Part shown: positions 25,971 through 34,013 of the stretch, one piece after another | Layout: each line of letters starts with the position of its first letter | Position numbering within the stretch: the first letter of the stretch is position 1 | Source of the DNA: an uncultured Ignavibacteriales bacterium | Lineage (GTDB): Bacteria; Bacteroidota; Ignavibacteria; Ignavibacteriales; Ignavibacteriaceae | Length of the DNA stretch: 38,821 bases | Assembly (NCBI GenBank): GCA_937858935.1 | Contig: CALLZX010000408.1 | Coordinates: 1 to 38,821, forward strand | Reading direction: 5' to 3' | The notes under the pieces: model-generated | Database searches by the model: none | What the model saw: the letters and a program-made list of their open reading frames with translations, nothing else | What the model was told of the DNA's origin: nothing | Position numbers and translations under genes: made by a program

Positions 25971-26059
25971 GTCATTGCGAATCCCGATTGTATTGGCATG
26001 AAGCAATCTGTAGAATTAATTCAGATTGCTTCGTTTTGCAGAACCATCCTCGCAAAGAC
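25971..26059. repeat. Palindromic GTCATT repeat, copy 3
   Basis: An inverted repeat of about 89 bp. GTCATTGCGA (25971-25980) pairs with TCGCAAAGAC (26050-26059) with one mismatch, and GAAGCAATCTG (26000-26010) pairs exactly with CAGATTGCTTC (26022-26032). It sits between the kinase and regulator genes of one two-component system and occupies nearly the whole gap. Confidence 0.85.
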
Positions 26060-26076
26060 AGATAGAAAGTAAATTT

Positions 26077-26832
26077 ATGAAAACAATAATTATAGAAGAC
26101 GAAACACTTGCGGCAGAAAGATTAGAAGAACTAATTCACGAGATTGATTCTTCAATAGAAGTTATTTCAAAATTAACTTCGGTTGAGCAGTCAGTAAAAT
26201 ATTTAAAACAAAACAAGCCGGATTTAATATTTCTCGACATTCAACTTGAAGATGGATTAAGCTTTTCTATCTTCGAGACAGTTGAAGTTGATGTCCCAAT
26301 TATCTTCACAACGGCTTATGATCAATATGCAATAAAAGCGTTTAAGCTGAACAGCATTGATTATCTCCTTAAACCCATTAAGAAAGATGAACTGCGTGAA
26401 AGCCTGAATAAATACAAGAATATAAAATCTTCATACTTAATGGATTTTGAAGATATCATACGAAGCATTCAGAGCAAGGAAATTAGCTACAAGAAAAGAT
26501 TTTTGATCCAATACGGACAAAAAATTAAAAAAGTTGAGATTGATGAAGTAGCTTATTTCTATGCAATGGAGAAAAATGTATTTCTAACCACATCATCCGG
26601 CAACACTTATCCTATTGATTTTACTCTCGATAAACTTCAGGAAGTTATTGATCCGGAAAAGTTCTTTCGCATTAACAGAAAAATGATTGTGGGGTTTGAT
26701 GCAATCAAAAATATGATCCCGTTTTCCCGCTCAAGAATAAAAATAGAATTACTTCCAACTGAACCTAAAGATGTTGAAGCACTTGTAAGTGTGGAAAGAT
26801 CATCTGCATTTAAAGAGTGGATGGACAAATAA
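26077..26832 (+). CDS. LytTR-family response regulator
   Basis: The receiver domain (1-120) has acidic residues at IIIEDE, phospho-acceptor Asp54 in IFLDIQL, and Lys in DYLLKPIKK. The LytTR DNA-binding domain spans about 145-250 (IKKVEIDEVAYFYAMEKNVF, INRKMIVGFDAI, SRIKIEL). It should bind paired direct repeats and be phosphorylated by the LytS-type kinase upstream. I set the start at 26077: a longer frame begins at 26026, but that extension lies inside the palindromic repeat, and GAAAG precedes the inner ATG. Part of its C-terminal sequence recurs downstream at 27959-28003. Confidence 0.93.
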   Translation: MKTIIIEDETLAAERLEELIHEIDSSIEVISKLTSVEQSVKYLKQNKPDLIFLDIQLEDGLSFSIFETVEVDVPIIFTTAYDQYAIKAFKLNSIDYLLKPIKKDELRESLNKYKNIKSSYLMDFEDIIRSIQSKEISYKKRFLIQYGQKIKKVEIDEVAYFYAMEKNVFLTTSSGNTYPIDFTLDKLQEVIDPEKFFRINRKMIVGFDAIKNMIPFSRSRIKIELLPTEPKDVEALVSVERSSAFKEWMDK

Positions 26833-26853
26833 AGTAAAATTCTAATAAGAAAA

Positions 26854-27948
26854 ATGAAGAAAGCTATGTTATACATTTTAGGAATAATTGGTTTATTAGT
26901 TGTCGGTCTGATTATTACGCTATTCTTTATGAGTCCTGGAAATCCAAAGCAGTTTTTAGATAAAAATGGAAATAAACTTAAGAAAAGCATTTCAGAAAAA
27001 GTATTCCTTAATATAAATGGATCTAAGCAAGGAATGTTTATTAAAAGTAAAAACGTGGACAACCCTGTTATTTTATACTTACATGGAGGAATGCCGGTTT
27101 ATTTTCTAACAGAAAAATATCCAACGCATCTTGAAGATAATTTTACAATTGTTTGGTGGGAACAAAGAAATTGTGGAATATCATACAGTTCAAGTTCTTC
27201 ACAGAATAGAGCTACAATAGAACAGCTTGTTGATGATACCATAATACTAACAAAGTATTTATTAGAGCGATTTAATAAGCAGAAAATTTATCTAATGGGG
27301 CATTCGGGCGGAACATTTCTCGGTGCTTATGTTATTGATAAGATGCCGGAATTATACGAAGCATATATTGGAATAGCTCAAATATCGGATCAGCTTTTAT
27401 CAGAAAAGATTGCTTATGAATATATTTTAAATCATTATATAGAAACGAAAAATCAGAAAATGGTCGATTACTTTCAGAGTATTGATTTAAATGATCAAAA
27501 GAAACTTCCTGAAGAATATTTGAAGATTAGAGATACTGCGATGCACGAGCTTGGTATAGGAACAATGAAACACATGAGGAATATAGTAACCGATCTCTTT
27601 CTGACATCATTATACTTTAGCGAATACACACTATCGGATAAATATCATTTGTGGGCTGGTAAGTCTAAATTTGGTATAAGTCAAAATTGGGAGAAAATGA
27701 CACGAACAAACCTTATAGAAACTAAGAATGATTTTAAGATACCGGTTTATTTTTTTCATGGACTGTATGATTATACCTGTTCATACGAATTGGCAAAAAA
27801 ATATTTTGATAAAATTAAAGCGCCAATAAAAGGTTTTTATACATTTGATAAATCTGCTCATAGCCCTTTATTTGAAGAGCCAGAAAAAATAAATAGAATC
27901 TTAATCAATGATATTAAGAATTTAAGAACCGATCTAGCTGACAAATAA
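26854..27948 (+). CDS. Alpha/beta hydrolase with N-terminal membrane anchor
   Basis: Residues 5-26 are a membrane helix, so the enzyme is probably anchored in the inner membrane with its domain outside. The alpha/beta hydrolase fold shows HGGMP (77-81, oxyanion loop), WWEQRNCG, nucleophile Ser151 in GHSGG, a candidate Asp near 310 (HGLYDYTC) and His near 337 (SAHSPLF). It resembles proline iminopeptidase-like (S33) hydrolases; the substrate is unknown. It follows the LytTR gene by 21 bp. A short imperfect direct repeat flanks it (26824-26844 and 27940-27964), and a piece of response-regulator tail lies just after it, which suggests it was inserted here. Confidence 0.88.
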   Translation: MKKAMLYILGIIGLLVVGLIITLFFMSPGNPKQFLDKNGNKLKKSISEKVFLNINGSKQGMFIKSKNVDNPVILYLHGGMPVYFLTEKYPTHLEDNFTIVWWEQRNCGISYSSSSSQNRATIEQLVDDTIILTKYLLERFNKQKIYLMGHSGGTFLGAYVIDKMPELYEAYIGIAQISDQLLSEKIAYEYILNHYIETKNQKMVDYFQSIDLNDQKKLPEEYLKIRDTAMHELGIGTMKHMRNIVTDLFLTSLYFSEYTLSDKYHLWAGKSKFGISQNWEKMTRTNLIETKNDFKIPVYFFHGLYDYTCSYELAKKYFDKIKAPIKGFYTFDKSAHSPLFEEPEKINRILINDIKNLRTDLADK

Positions 27949-27958
27949 TAGAATTAAA

Positions 27959-28003
27959 ATTCTAGAAAGGTCAGCATCATTCACAGCGTGGATGGATAAA
28001 AAA
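27959..28003 (+). pseudogene. Remnant of a LytTR response regulator C-terminus
   Basis: Translated in frame this reads ILERSASFTAWMDKK, close to the end of the upstream regulator (VSVERSSAFKEWMDK). The DNA also aligns well (GAAAG, TCA, CATT, GTGGATGGA, AAA shared in order). It has no start or domain of its own and continues without function into the convergent EFR1 gene. It is a leftover from a duplicated or interrupted regulator gene. Confidence 0.6.
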
Positions 28004-28036
28004 ATAAACCTGAAACAGTTTTTCTTCTTTTGTTTT

Positions 28037-29077
28037 TCATTTCTTCCATTTATAATCCGGTATGGATTTGTAACGACCCCAGAATCTATAATAGGTTAAT
28101 GATGTTAATGCTATTAAATTACCAACAAATTTCTTTCTAAGTAAAAAGTGCTGCAGATGATAAAATCCAAATAAAAGGACAACCAACAACAAATTAACAA
28201 TAGTAAATTTTACTAACCCATTGAAACTGCCCAAAGACATAATTGGAGTAATAACCATTGATGATAAAATTGAAATTATAAATATTATTAAGGCAAAAAG
28301 TCCGTGTGCTGTTTCGATTGCTCTTTTGGGACAAGAGTTGATGCATTTCATACAGCTTTCACAATTGAAATTCCAATATGGATGGTTACTAATTTTCTCA
28401 ATGGCATTTACAGGACATTGTTTTATACATATATCGCAATTATCACATTTATAAGACGCATAAAAGGTTTTTGCAAACGCATATCTTCCAACTAAATAGT
28501 AACCTAATGAAACGGGTGCAATTAGTATGTCTTGTATTAAATCTCTAAACGCTAAAAAATCATTCTTGCCCGAAAATATTTTCTCAGCATGTTTTTCAGC
28601 ACGATAGTAATTTTTTTGATGAATAAACTTAACTGCATTTTCTCTAAGAGCGGGATGTATTGAAATCCAGTTGGATGGCATATCAAAAGGAATTTGTCCA
28701 ACTATTTTATAACCTTTTCTTTTTAATAAAAGCGAAGATACAATAAACGCTATTCCGGTTAGCCCCGGTGTAATAAATGAACCAATTTTCATTCCGGCTC
28801 TTGTATTCATTAAGACAATTTTATTTTTCCTTGAAGGAAAGCGTCTGATAAAGTCTAAAGTTATTTTAGGGTAATTAAATCCGTGAACTGGAGATATAAT
28901 CATTATCAATGCATTTGAATCTAATGGTTCTAACTGTGAAATATCTGTTCTTGATATATCTAATACTCGACACTCAATACTTCTTGCTGCAGCAAATTCT
29001 GAAATCCATCTGGCAACTTGTTTAGAATTACCAGTCCCAGAGAAATAAAATATTAATATTTGGTGGAATGCGTTCAT
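28037..29077 (-). CDS. EFR1-type flavodoxin/4Fe-4S ferredoxin protein
   Basis: The N-terminus is a flavodoxin-like domain (ILIFYFSGTGNSKQVARWI, FMN phosphate loop SGTGNS at 13-18). The C-terminal half has two CxxCxxCxxxCP clusters, beginning about Cys211 (CDNCDICIKQCP) and Cys239 (CESCMKCINSCP), for two 4Fe-4S clusters. This combination is the EFR1 family. A hydrophobic C-terminal region (about 260-310) holds two membrane helices. It should pass electrons between an iron-sulfur and a flavin centre at the membrane; partners are not known. It starts four bases after the DUF6544-like gene, so the two are co-transcribed. Confidence 0.88.
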   Translation of the reverse strand: MNAFHQILIFYFSGTGNSKQVARWISEFAAARSIECRVLDISRTDISQLEPLDSNALIMIISPVHGFNYPKITLDFIRRFPSRKNKIVLMNTRAGMKIGSFITPGLTGIAFIVSSLLLKRKGYKIVGQIPFDMPSNWISIHPALRENAVKFIHQKNYYRAEKHAEKIFSGKNDFLAFRDLIQDILIAPVSLGYYLVGRYAFAKTFYASYKCDNCDICIKQCPVNAIEKISNHPYWNFNCESCMKCINSCPKRAIETAHGLFALIIFIISILSSMVITPIMSLGSFNGLVKFTIVNLLLVVLLFGFYHLQHFLLRKKFVGNLIALTSLTYYRFWGRYKSIPDYKWKK

Positions 29078-29081
29078 AAGT

Positions 29082-30170
29082 CTAATTAGAAATATTGTAT
29101 TGAATACTTTTTAATTTGAATTTCCCGTATACGAATTCTCCATCCGGATAGTGCCAGATTGCTTCACCTCCGGACGCTACATTAATTCCATTAATATTTT
29201 CATAACCAGCAACAGGAGTTGAGAATCGGTATTGTTTCATATCGGATATTGCAGTTCTATCATCCGAAGTAAAATTAATTAACTGTCCAGCCTCATTAAA
29301 GTAAAGCATTGCGGAAATAGAAATTCTCCTATTGGTGAAAACAGCTTTGGTTGTTAAACTATCAATCGGTTCCCACTGAATTCGCTTGTCTATCAGTGTT
29401 GCCGGAACCATAAGACACATATCGTTAAACAAAGTAACTGTTTCTGTTTTATTCATAACGCCTCCCGATTGTTTTACTATCGGGAATAAACCAAACAAAC
29501 GAATATCCATTGTTGCATTTGCTTCAACATATCTGTGATAACCCGGGACTGTCATACCAAACATCTTTGCTTTCATAAAAAAAAGACGAGTTGGTTCATC
29601 ATAAAAATTGTACTGAATAGATGTTGCTTTAAACCAGTCTTTTCCCTTCTCCCGCATTTCAACGTCAAAAACTATTCTTGCATTATTAACTATTTCTTTA
29701 TTGATTACTCCAGCGTATCTAAGATATTTTTGTACCGGTAGAGGAAGGTGCTCAATATCTTTTTCAGTAAGAAAATTCTTTTCAATCTTTGAACTTGTTT
29801 CAAGACTGACAGTTAAATCACTTTTAAAAATGTTTTCAAAGCTCCAGAATCCATATCCTGCTATTAATGCTAACAGAATTATAATGTTAGCTATCGTTCC
29901 AAACTTAGCATCCTGCCAGAATAAGATTATAAGAACTTCTGATAAGATTACTGCAGCCAGAGCGGTAATCCACCACAAATCGTGATTACTTATTAACTGA
30001 AGTGCAGTTACAAGGAAAAGCATTAACGCTAATAACCAAAGCATTCCCATTGGCTTAGAAATGTTTTGTGTAAGCTGGTTGATTTCCGCAAGTTGAAGTG
30101 CTTTAAGAAAACCCAAAATATGAATCATCCCGTGGATGAAGAGTATAATCAGAAAAAATATTTTTAACAT
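29082..30170 (-). CDS. Membrane protein, DUF6544-like
   Basis: Four N-terminal membrane helices (about 2-22, 40-60, 67-86 and 92-112) precede a soluble domain beginning LPLPVQKYLRYAGVI and containing MFGMTVPGYHRYVEANATMD, then LFPIVKQSGGVMNKTETVTLF. This matches the family I recall as DUF6544 (also seen labelled DUF6920), of unknown function. AGGAG precedes the ATG. It lies four bases before the EFR1 gene, suggesting a shared membrane redox role (inference). Confidence 0.78.
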   Translation of the reverse strand: MLKIFFLIILFIHGMIHILGFLKALQLAEINQLTQNISKPMGMLWLLALMLFLVTALQLISNHDLWWITALAAVILSEVLIILFWQDAKFGTIANIIILLALIAGYGFWSFENIFKSDLTVSLETSSKIEKNFLTEKDIEHLPLPVQKYLRYAGVINKEIVNNARIVFDVEMREKGKDWFKATSIQYNFYDEPTRLFFMKAKMFGMTVPGYHRYVEANATMDIRLFGLFPIVKQSGGVMNKTETVTLFNDMCLMVPATLIDKRIQWEPIDSLTTKAVFTNRRISISAMLYFNEAGQLINFTSDDRTAISDMKQYRFSTPVAGYENINGINVASGGEAIWHYPDGEFVYGKFKLKSIQYNISN

Positions 30171-30264
30171 TTTAATAACTCCTATGTAAATTTAATTATC
30201 TTTTAGTCAAACTGTTGTCTTGTTTCCTACAAACCAATTTAATAATCCTATCAGTTTTAATTTG

Positions 30265-30822
30265 TTAAAAATGCCAACCAACTTTAATTGATACTTCGGG
30301 TGTAAATACGTTTGGTTTAAACGTGCTGCTTCCAACTCGCACTTCTTTATCGCCAGCAATGATGTAATGAAAAGCTACCCACGGATTCAGATAGAAATTA
30401 TCATAGAACTTCCAAACATATCCTCCACCCAGCGTAAAAACGGTGTTGTTGTATGATGCTGTTTGATTTTCGGCGTCATACGTAATATGCGAATCCCAAT
30501 ATTCAAGTCCGGTACCAATCCAGAATCCCTCAAAATTTTTCTTAAAAAAGTAGTCCGTAATAAATGCGTAGACATCCATTTTATTTTCTGTATAGCCATC
30601 AGCCAAGACAAATTCAGGTACTGTGGTTTTAGTTAAGATTGCCCTGAATCTGAACTGATTAACACCGTACCATGCTGATAGATAATATCCACGGCTTACA
30701 TATGGAAGTAAATCAAGTTCGGTACCTAAGGTTTGTCTTGTTATTAATGAATCGGTATCTATTTGCTGTCCCCATATGGTTGATGTTAGAATTACGATAA
30801 TAATTAAAATTGAATTATTCAT
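30265..30822 (-). CDS. Small outer-membrane beta-barrel protein
   Basis: A signal peptide (residues 1-18, ending STIWGQ) is followed by alternating amphipathic strands such as GTELDLLPYVSRGYYLSAWY, FRFRAILTKT, WIGTGLEYW and FTLGGGYVWKF. The C-terminal strand SIKVGWHF ends in Phe, as barrel proteins do. No specific family is recognised. AAGGA lies before the ATG. It sits between the nitroreductase and DUF6544-like genes on the same strand, with 60-95 bp gaps. Confidence 0.75.
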   Translation of the reverse strand: MNNSILIIIVILTSTIWGQQIDTDSLITRQTLGTELDLLPYVSRGYYLSAWYGVNQFRFRAILTKTTVPEFVLADGYTENKMDVYAFITDYFFKKNFEGFWIGTGLEYWDSHITYDAENQTASYNNTVFTLGGGYVWKFYDNFYLNPWVAFHYIIAGDKEVRVGSSTFKPNVFTPEVSIKVGWHF

Positions 30823-30882
30823 GATATAATTTTCCTTTATTAATAATTGTGATATAATTTTTTAATTAACGTTTTATTCGGC

Positions 30883-31950
30883 TTATTGAATTATTTCTTT
30901 AACAGATCTGCGAACACTATTTGCCGGTGGATACTCATCCACATAACCAACTCGTGCTATAAATTGAATAACTCCAGACTGTGATAAGCGTTCATTTGCT
31001 TTCTCTTCGAAGTTCTCTTCTTCAATCATTTGATTCATTGGATGGAAACCAATCATCATATCTCTGCACGATAGGTTTAGCCTCTGATACAGTTTTCCTG
31101 TTTTTATCCAGCTTTCGGGACTGTTTTCATTCTGTATAATCACTAGCCATCCACCGCAATTTTCTATCTGTTCTTTCGTTTTTTCAATGCCGGTTTTAAT
31201 AAAAGAATCTTTCATCGAATCTTCCGGTTTATAAAAGTTTCTTACAAAGAATCCGCCAAAACCTGTTATGCCCATTCCGGAAGTTGTAAGTCCATCGCGA
31301 TGTTTTTCAACATCGCTGTTTGAAAAACGCATCCAGTTTGCAAGCTCTTGTTTAGCCTGATCATCCTGCGCCTGCTGGGTATAAGCTGCAAGTGTTTGCT
31401 CTGCAATATATTTTCCTTCTTCTGAAGAAGATGAGAAATAAAATATTTCAGAGCTACTATTATCAATAAGATTGTTCAAATACTCCTTTGATATTTCGGT
31501 ACTATGAAATGGAGTGCGAAGTGTTCTGCGGTTTTCTATTTGACTTAAATCATATCCGCTTTTCTTGGTTTTGCTGAGATGAATTGTGGCAGCAATGGAA
31601 TCATTTTTATGTTTTGCTTTTATTTCGACTTCTGCTTCATAACCAAAACTGCCGGCAGCAAGCTCTAAGTTTTCAATAAAAGCACCCAGAGAAATAAATA
31701 ATCCCCGCGCATCAGGGTCAATTATATGAAGCTTTCTAGAAAAGTCAGCTTTTATAGTCAACATAGAATCATTTTCTACATCAACAATCCACGGTTGGGT
31801 GTTGTGAGAGTTACCTGCTAATGAAGCATAATAAATAAGTTGTTCTATCGGGCCAGAAATATCCTCTTTAAAATTTTCCCGGGAAACTGATCCGCATCCG
31901 GAAAAAATTGATACTAATGTGGCAAGAGTTATAAAGCTTTTTGTTTTCAT
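30883..31950 (-). CDS. Acg-type nitroreductase family lipoprotein
   Basis: The sequence matches the Acg subfamily of FMN-binding nitroreductases: IYYASLAGNSHNTQPW near residues 38-53, then DPDARGLFISLGAFIENLELAA and a C-terminal FIARVGYVDEYPPANSVRR. In Mycobacterium, Acg sequesters FMN; most family members have no proven substrate. Unusually, the N-terminus is a lipoprotein signal with lipobox FSGC (Cys19), so this protein is probably outside the cytoplasm. AGAGGAT precedes the ATG. An FNR-like palindrome and a Crp/Fnr gene lie immediately upstream, suggesting local regulation. Confidence 0.88.
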   Translation of the reverse strand: MKTKSFITLATLVSIFSGCGSVSRENFKEDISGPIEQLIYYASLAGNSHNTQPWIVDVENDSMLTIKADFSRKLHIIDPDARGLFISLGAFIENLELAAGSFGYEAEVEIKAKHKNDSIAATIHLSKTKKSGYDLSQIENRRTLRTPFHSTEISKEYLNNLIDNSSSEIFYFSSSSEEGKYIAEQTLAAYTQQAQDDQAKQELANWMRFSNSDVEKHRDGLTTSGMGITGFGGFFVRNFYKPEDSMKDSFIKTGIEKTKEQIENCGGWLVIIQNENSPESWIKTGKLYQRLNLSCRDMMIGFHPMNQMIEEENFEEKANERLSQSGVIQFIARVGYVDEYPPANSVRRSVKEIIQ

Positions 31951-32015
31951 TTTATCCTCTATAATTTTTAAGTGACTAAATACAGTCCAAAACTACTCTG
32001 TAACTGAGGATAAAA

Positions 32016-32035
32016 TTCTTGACTTAAGTTAAGAA
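32016..32035. promoter_or_regulatory. FNR-like palindrome upstream of the nitroreductase gene
   Basis: TTCTTGACTT meets AAGTTAAGAA: a 20-bp palindrome with a single mismatch. Its core TTGAC-TTAA-GTTAA has the 5-4-5 layout of FNR-type boxes (TTGAT-N4-ATCAA). It lies about 66 bp upstream of the nitroreductase start and two bases past the Crp/Fnr stop. It may be a site for that regulator, or the hairpin end of its transcript. Confidence 0.4.
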
Positions 32036-32036
32036 A

Positions 32037-32636
32037 TTATTTTGTGAAGCGATTTCTTATACGGCTGAGTGATTCGGCGGTTATTCCAAGGTAAGATGCC
32101 AGGTAGTGCAGAGGAATATTTTTAACATATTCAGGATATTCTTTCATCAACCACAAGTATCGGTCCTCTGGTGAGTCATTTAGAAAACTTAAAAGATGTT
32201 TTTCAGAAGTTATAAAAACCTGTTCGGCAAGCAGTCTCCCTAATCTTTCAACTTTATGTTCTTTATCATACAGAGAAATTAAATCTTTGTACTTGATAAA
32301 CAAGACATCCATTTTAACCATTGCCTGAATATTTACGATAGATGGTTTTTGCTCGATTAAGCTTGTAAATGATGTAATGAAGCCGGGTGCAAAATAAAAA
32401 TCGCTTGTTACTTCGGTTCCATCTTTTTTCGTATGAAAGAAGCGCACGAATCCTTCGTGTAAAAAGAAAATTTTGTTAGCTGTTTTACCTGCATCCAGCA
32501 GAAGTTCTTTTCTAGCCACCTTCTTGTACTCAAAGTTGCTGATTAAAGTATCAAAAAGTTTATCGTCTGTTGGAATAAACTTATTAACAAATGCACGGAA
32601 GGATTTTAATCTGTTCTCAGATATTTGATCATTCAT
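32037..32636 (-). CDS. Crp/Fnr family transcriptional regulator
   Basis: The N-terminal 130 residues form a cyclic-nucleotide-binding-like beta roll (FFLHEGFVRFFHTKKDGTEV, FAPGFITSFTSLI). The C-terminal helix-turn-helix is short but clear: PLHYLASYLGITAESLSRIR (about 174-193). This is the usual Bacteroidota type of Crp/Fnr protein, about 190-200 residues. It has no Cys cluster for an iron-sulfur centre, so it is not a classical oxygen sensor. Three ATTGATAA-like repeats (32635, 32652, 32666) overlap and precede its start. It is upstream of, and on the same strand as, the nitroreductase gene. Confidence 0.9.
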   Translation of the reverse strand: MNDQISENRLKSFRAFVNKFIPTDDKLFDTLISNFEYKKVARKELLLDAGKTANKIFFLHEGFVRFFHTKKDGTEVTSDFYFAPGFITSFTSLIEQKPSIVNIQAMVKMDVLFIKYKDLISLYDKEHKVERLGRLLAEQVFITSEKHLLSFLNDSPEDRYLWLMKEYPEYVKNIPLHYLASYLGITAESLSRIRNRFTK

Positions 32637-32801
32637 TGATAATAAAGCTCTATTGATAAATGATTATTGATTACTACTTTAAAGTTAACAAAAGCGTCTG
32701 GCAGTTTTACCAAAATCGCTCTTTAATTTTAATTATTGCTTTTGAAACTACACCAATGGCAATTCAGTAAGGCATTGCCTTAAGGTTACTTTGATGTTTT
32801 G

Positions 32802-32839
32802 TTAAAAATAAAAAGCCCGCAAATTTCTTTGCAGGCTTT
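32802..32839 (-). terminator. Intrinsic terminator for the repeat-lipoprotein gene
   Basis: On the minus strand, AAAGCCTGCAAA pairs with TTTGCGGGCTTT (one mismatch) around a short loop and is followed by T-rich sequence (TTTTTATTTTTAAC). It lies 28 bp after the stop of the gene at 32867. Confidence 0.85.
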
Positions 32840-32866
32840 AGTGGAGGAGAGATGATCGTTTACAAA

Positions 32867-33880
32867 TTATTTTCGTTTTATCTTTATCGTACCATCAATA
32901 ATCTTATCAAAATTTTTCTTGTATAGTTCCAAATATTTTTTGTGGTGTTCTTGTTTAACAACTCGGTCATTTACTTTAGTTATAGCAGAATTCATCTCAA
33001 GATCAAATTCCTCGCTGTTTGTAATTAGATAACCGTCTTCAACGAGTTCAGATTTAAGTTCATCCAAAAATGAATTAAGTTTTTTCATTTCACCTTTCAT
33101 ATCATGCATTTCAATTTTAAGACCTCTCATATTATTTTTGAGTTCTTTCATACTTCCATTCAATTCTCTCATATCAAACTCAGCGCTATCAAACTTAAAA
33201 TCAAAATGTTTAAATGATTCCTTAAAATTTTTCATTCCATCTTTAAATTGATCCATATCAATATAAACATCTATATCAACATCTGGTGGATTAGGAGGAA
33301 TTGATAAGTCTTTTAATTTTTCTTCAAGCTCTTTCATGTTTTCGTTAAACTCTTCGGAATCAAAATAAAGTTCAATCTTTTTATCCTTTAAGCCCTTTAA
33401 GCTTTCTTCAAGTTTTTCCATGTTCTTTTCAAACTCATCTTCATCAAACTCAAACTTAAAATGCATGAACTTATCATTATCAAAATCATGCTTAAATTTT
33501 TCCATATCCTCACTGAACTTGTCCATATCAAAATGAAATTTGTGGACATTGCCATCAAACTCTTTAAAGTCTGATTTTAATCTGTTTAGTTTATCATAAA
33601 TCATTTCTTTGTGTTGTTCCATTTCACTCTCCGTAACTCGATTCCCATCCTTGTACAGAGCGGATATTTCGTCATCTTCAAAATCCACTCGCCAATCTGA
33701 TCCTTTATCTTTAAATGAAAAGGATTTGTCCCCGCTAAAACTTGTTTGATTTGAATTATTATTTTGCTCAATTCCGGAAGAGCATCCGGAGAATGAGATC
33801 AAGGCTGAAAACACTATCAGGGCAAATACTATCCCAAACAAATTTGCTCTAAACTCTGTGCTTGTAAAATCAATTTTCAT
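32867..33880 (-). CDS. Lipoprotein with tandem beta/helix repeats
   Basis: The signal peptide has lipobox FSGC (Cys33), so the protein is membrane-anchored and exported. Residues 113-255 contain about five related units, starting near 113, 140, 168, 203 and 226. Each has a short strand of the type FxFDxxEF followed by a helix of the type NMEKLEESLKGL; spacing is 23-35 residues. The N-terminal part (DWRVDFEDDEISALYKDG) resembles linker repeats of Bacteroidota peptidase M56-type proteins, but no peptidase domain is present. GAGG precedes the ATG. No function is known. Confidence 0.7.
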   Translation of the reverse strand: MKIDFTSTEFRANLFGIVFALIVFSALISFSGCSSGIEQNNNSNQTSFSGDKSFSFKDKGSDWRVDFEDDEISALYKDGNRVTESEMEQHKEMIYDKLNRLKSDFKEFDGNVHKFHFDMDKFSEDMEKFKHDFDNDKFMHFKFEFDEDEFEKNMEKLEESLKGLKDKKIELYFDSEEFNENMKELEEKLKDLSIPPNPPDVDIDVYIDMDQFKDGMKNFKESFKHFDFKFDSAEFDMRELNGSMKELKNNMRGLKIEMHDMKGEMKKLNSFLDELKSELVEDGYLITNSEEFDLEMNSAITKVNDRVVKQEHHKKYLELYKKNFDKIIDGTIKIKRK

Positions 33881-34013
33881 AATTAACCTCTTCGTTTTTG
33901 TTCTTTCTAATGGTTAAGACCGAGTTGACCCTGAAAATGTTTCGCAGTTTATTCGCTTTAGTTAAGAAAGGAAGAAATGGTTGATGAAAGGGTGAATAAA
34001 GATTTAAGTGACT

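Noticed and set aside
26026..26076. N-terminal extension of the LytTR regulator
   Set aside because: It is translated from the palindromic repeat; receivers of this type begin at the inner ATG.
26637..27062. Minus-strand open frame of 141 codons
   Set aside because: It runs antisense across the end of the LytTR gene and the start of the hydrolase, without a domain or ribosome binding site.
28221..28495. Two overlapping plus-strand frames, one with several Cys and His codons
   Set aside because: They are antisense to the ferredoxin clusters of the EFR1 gene, which explains their composition.
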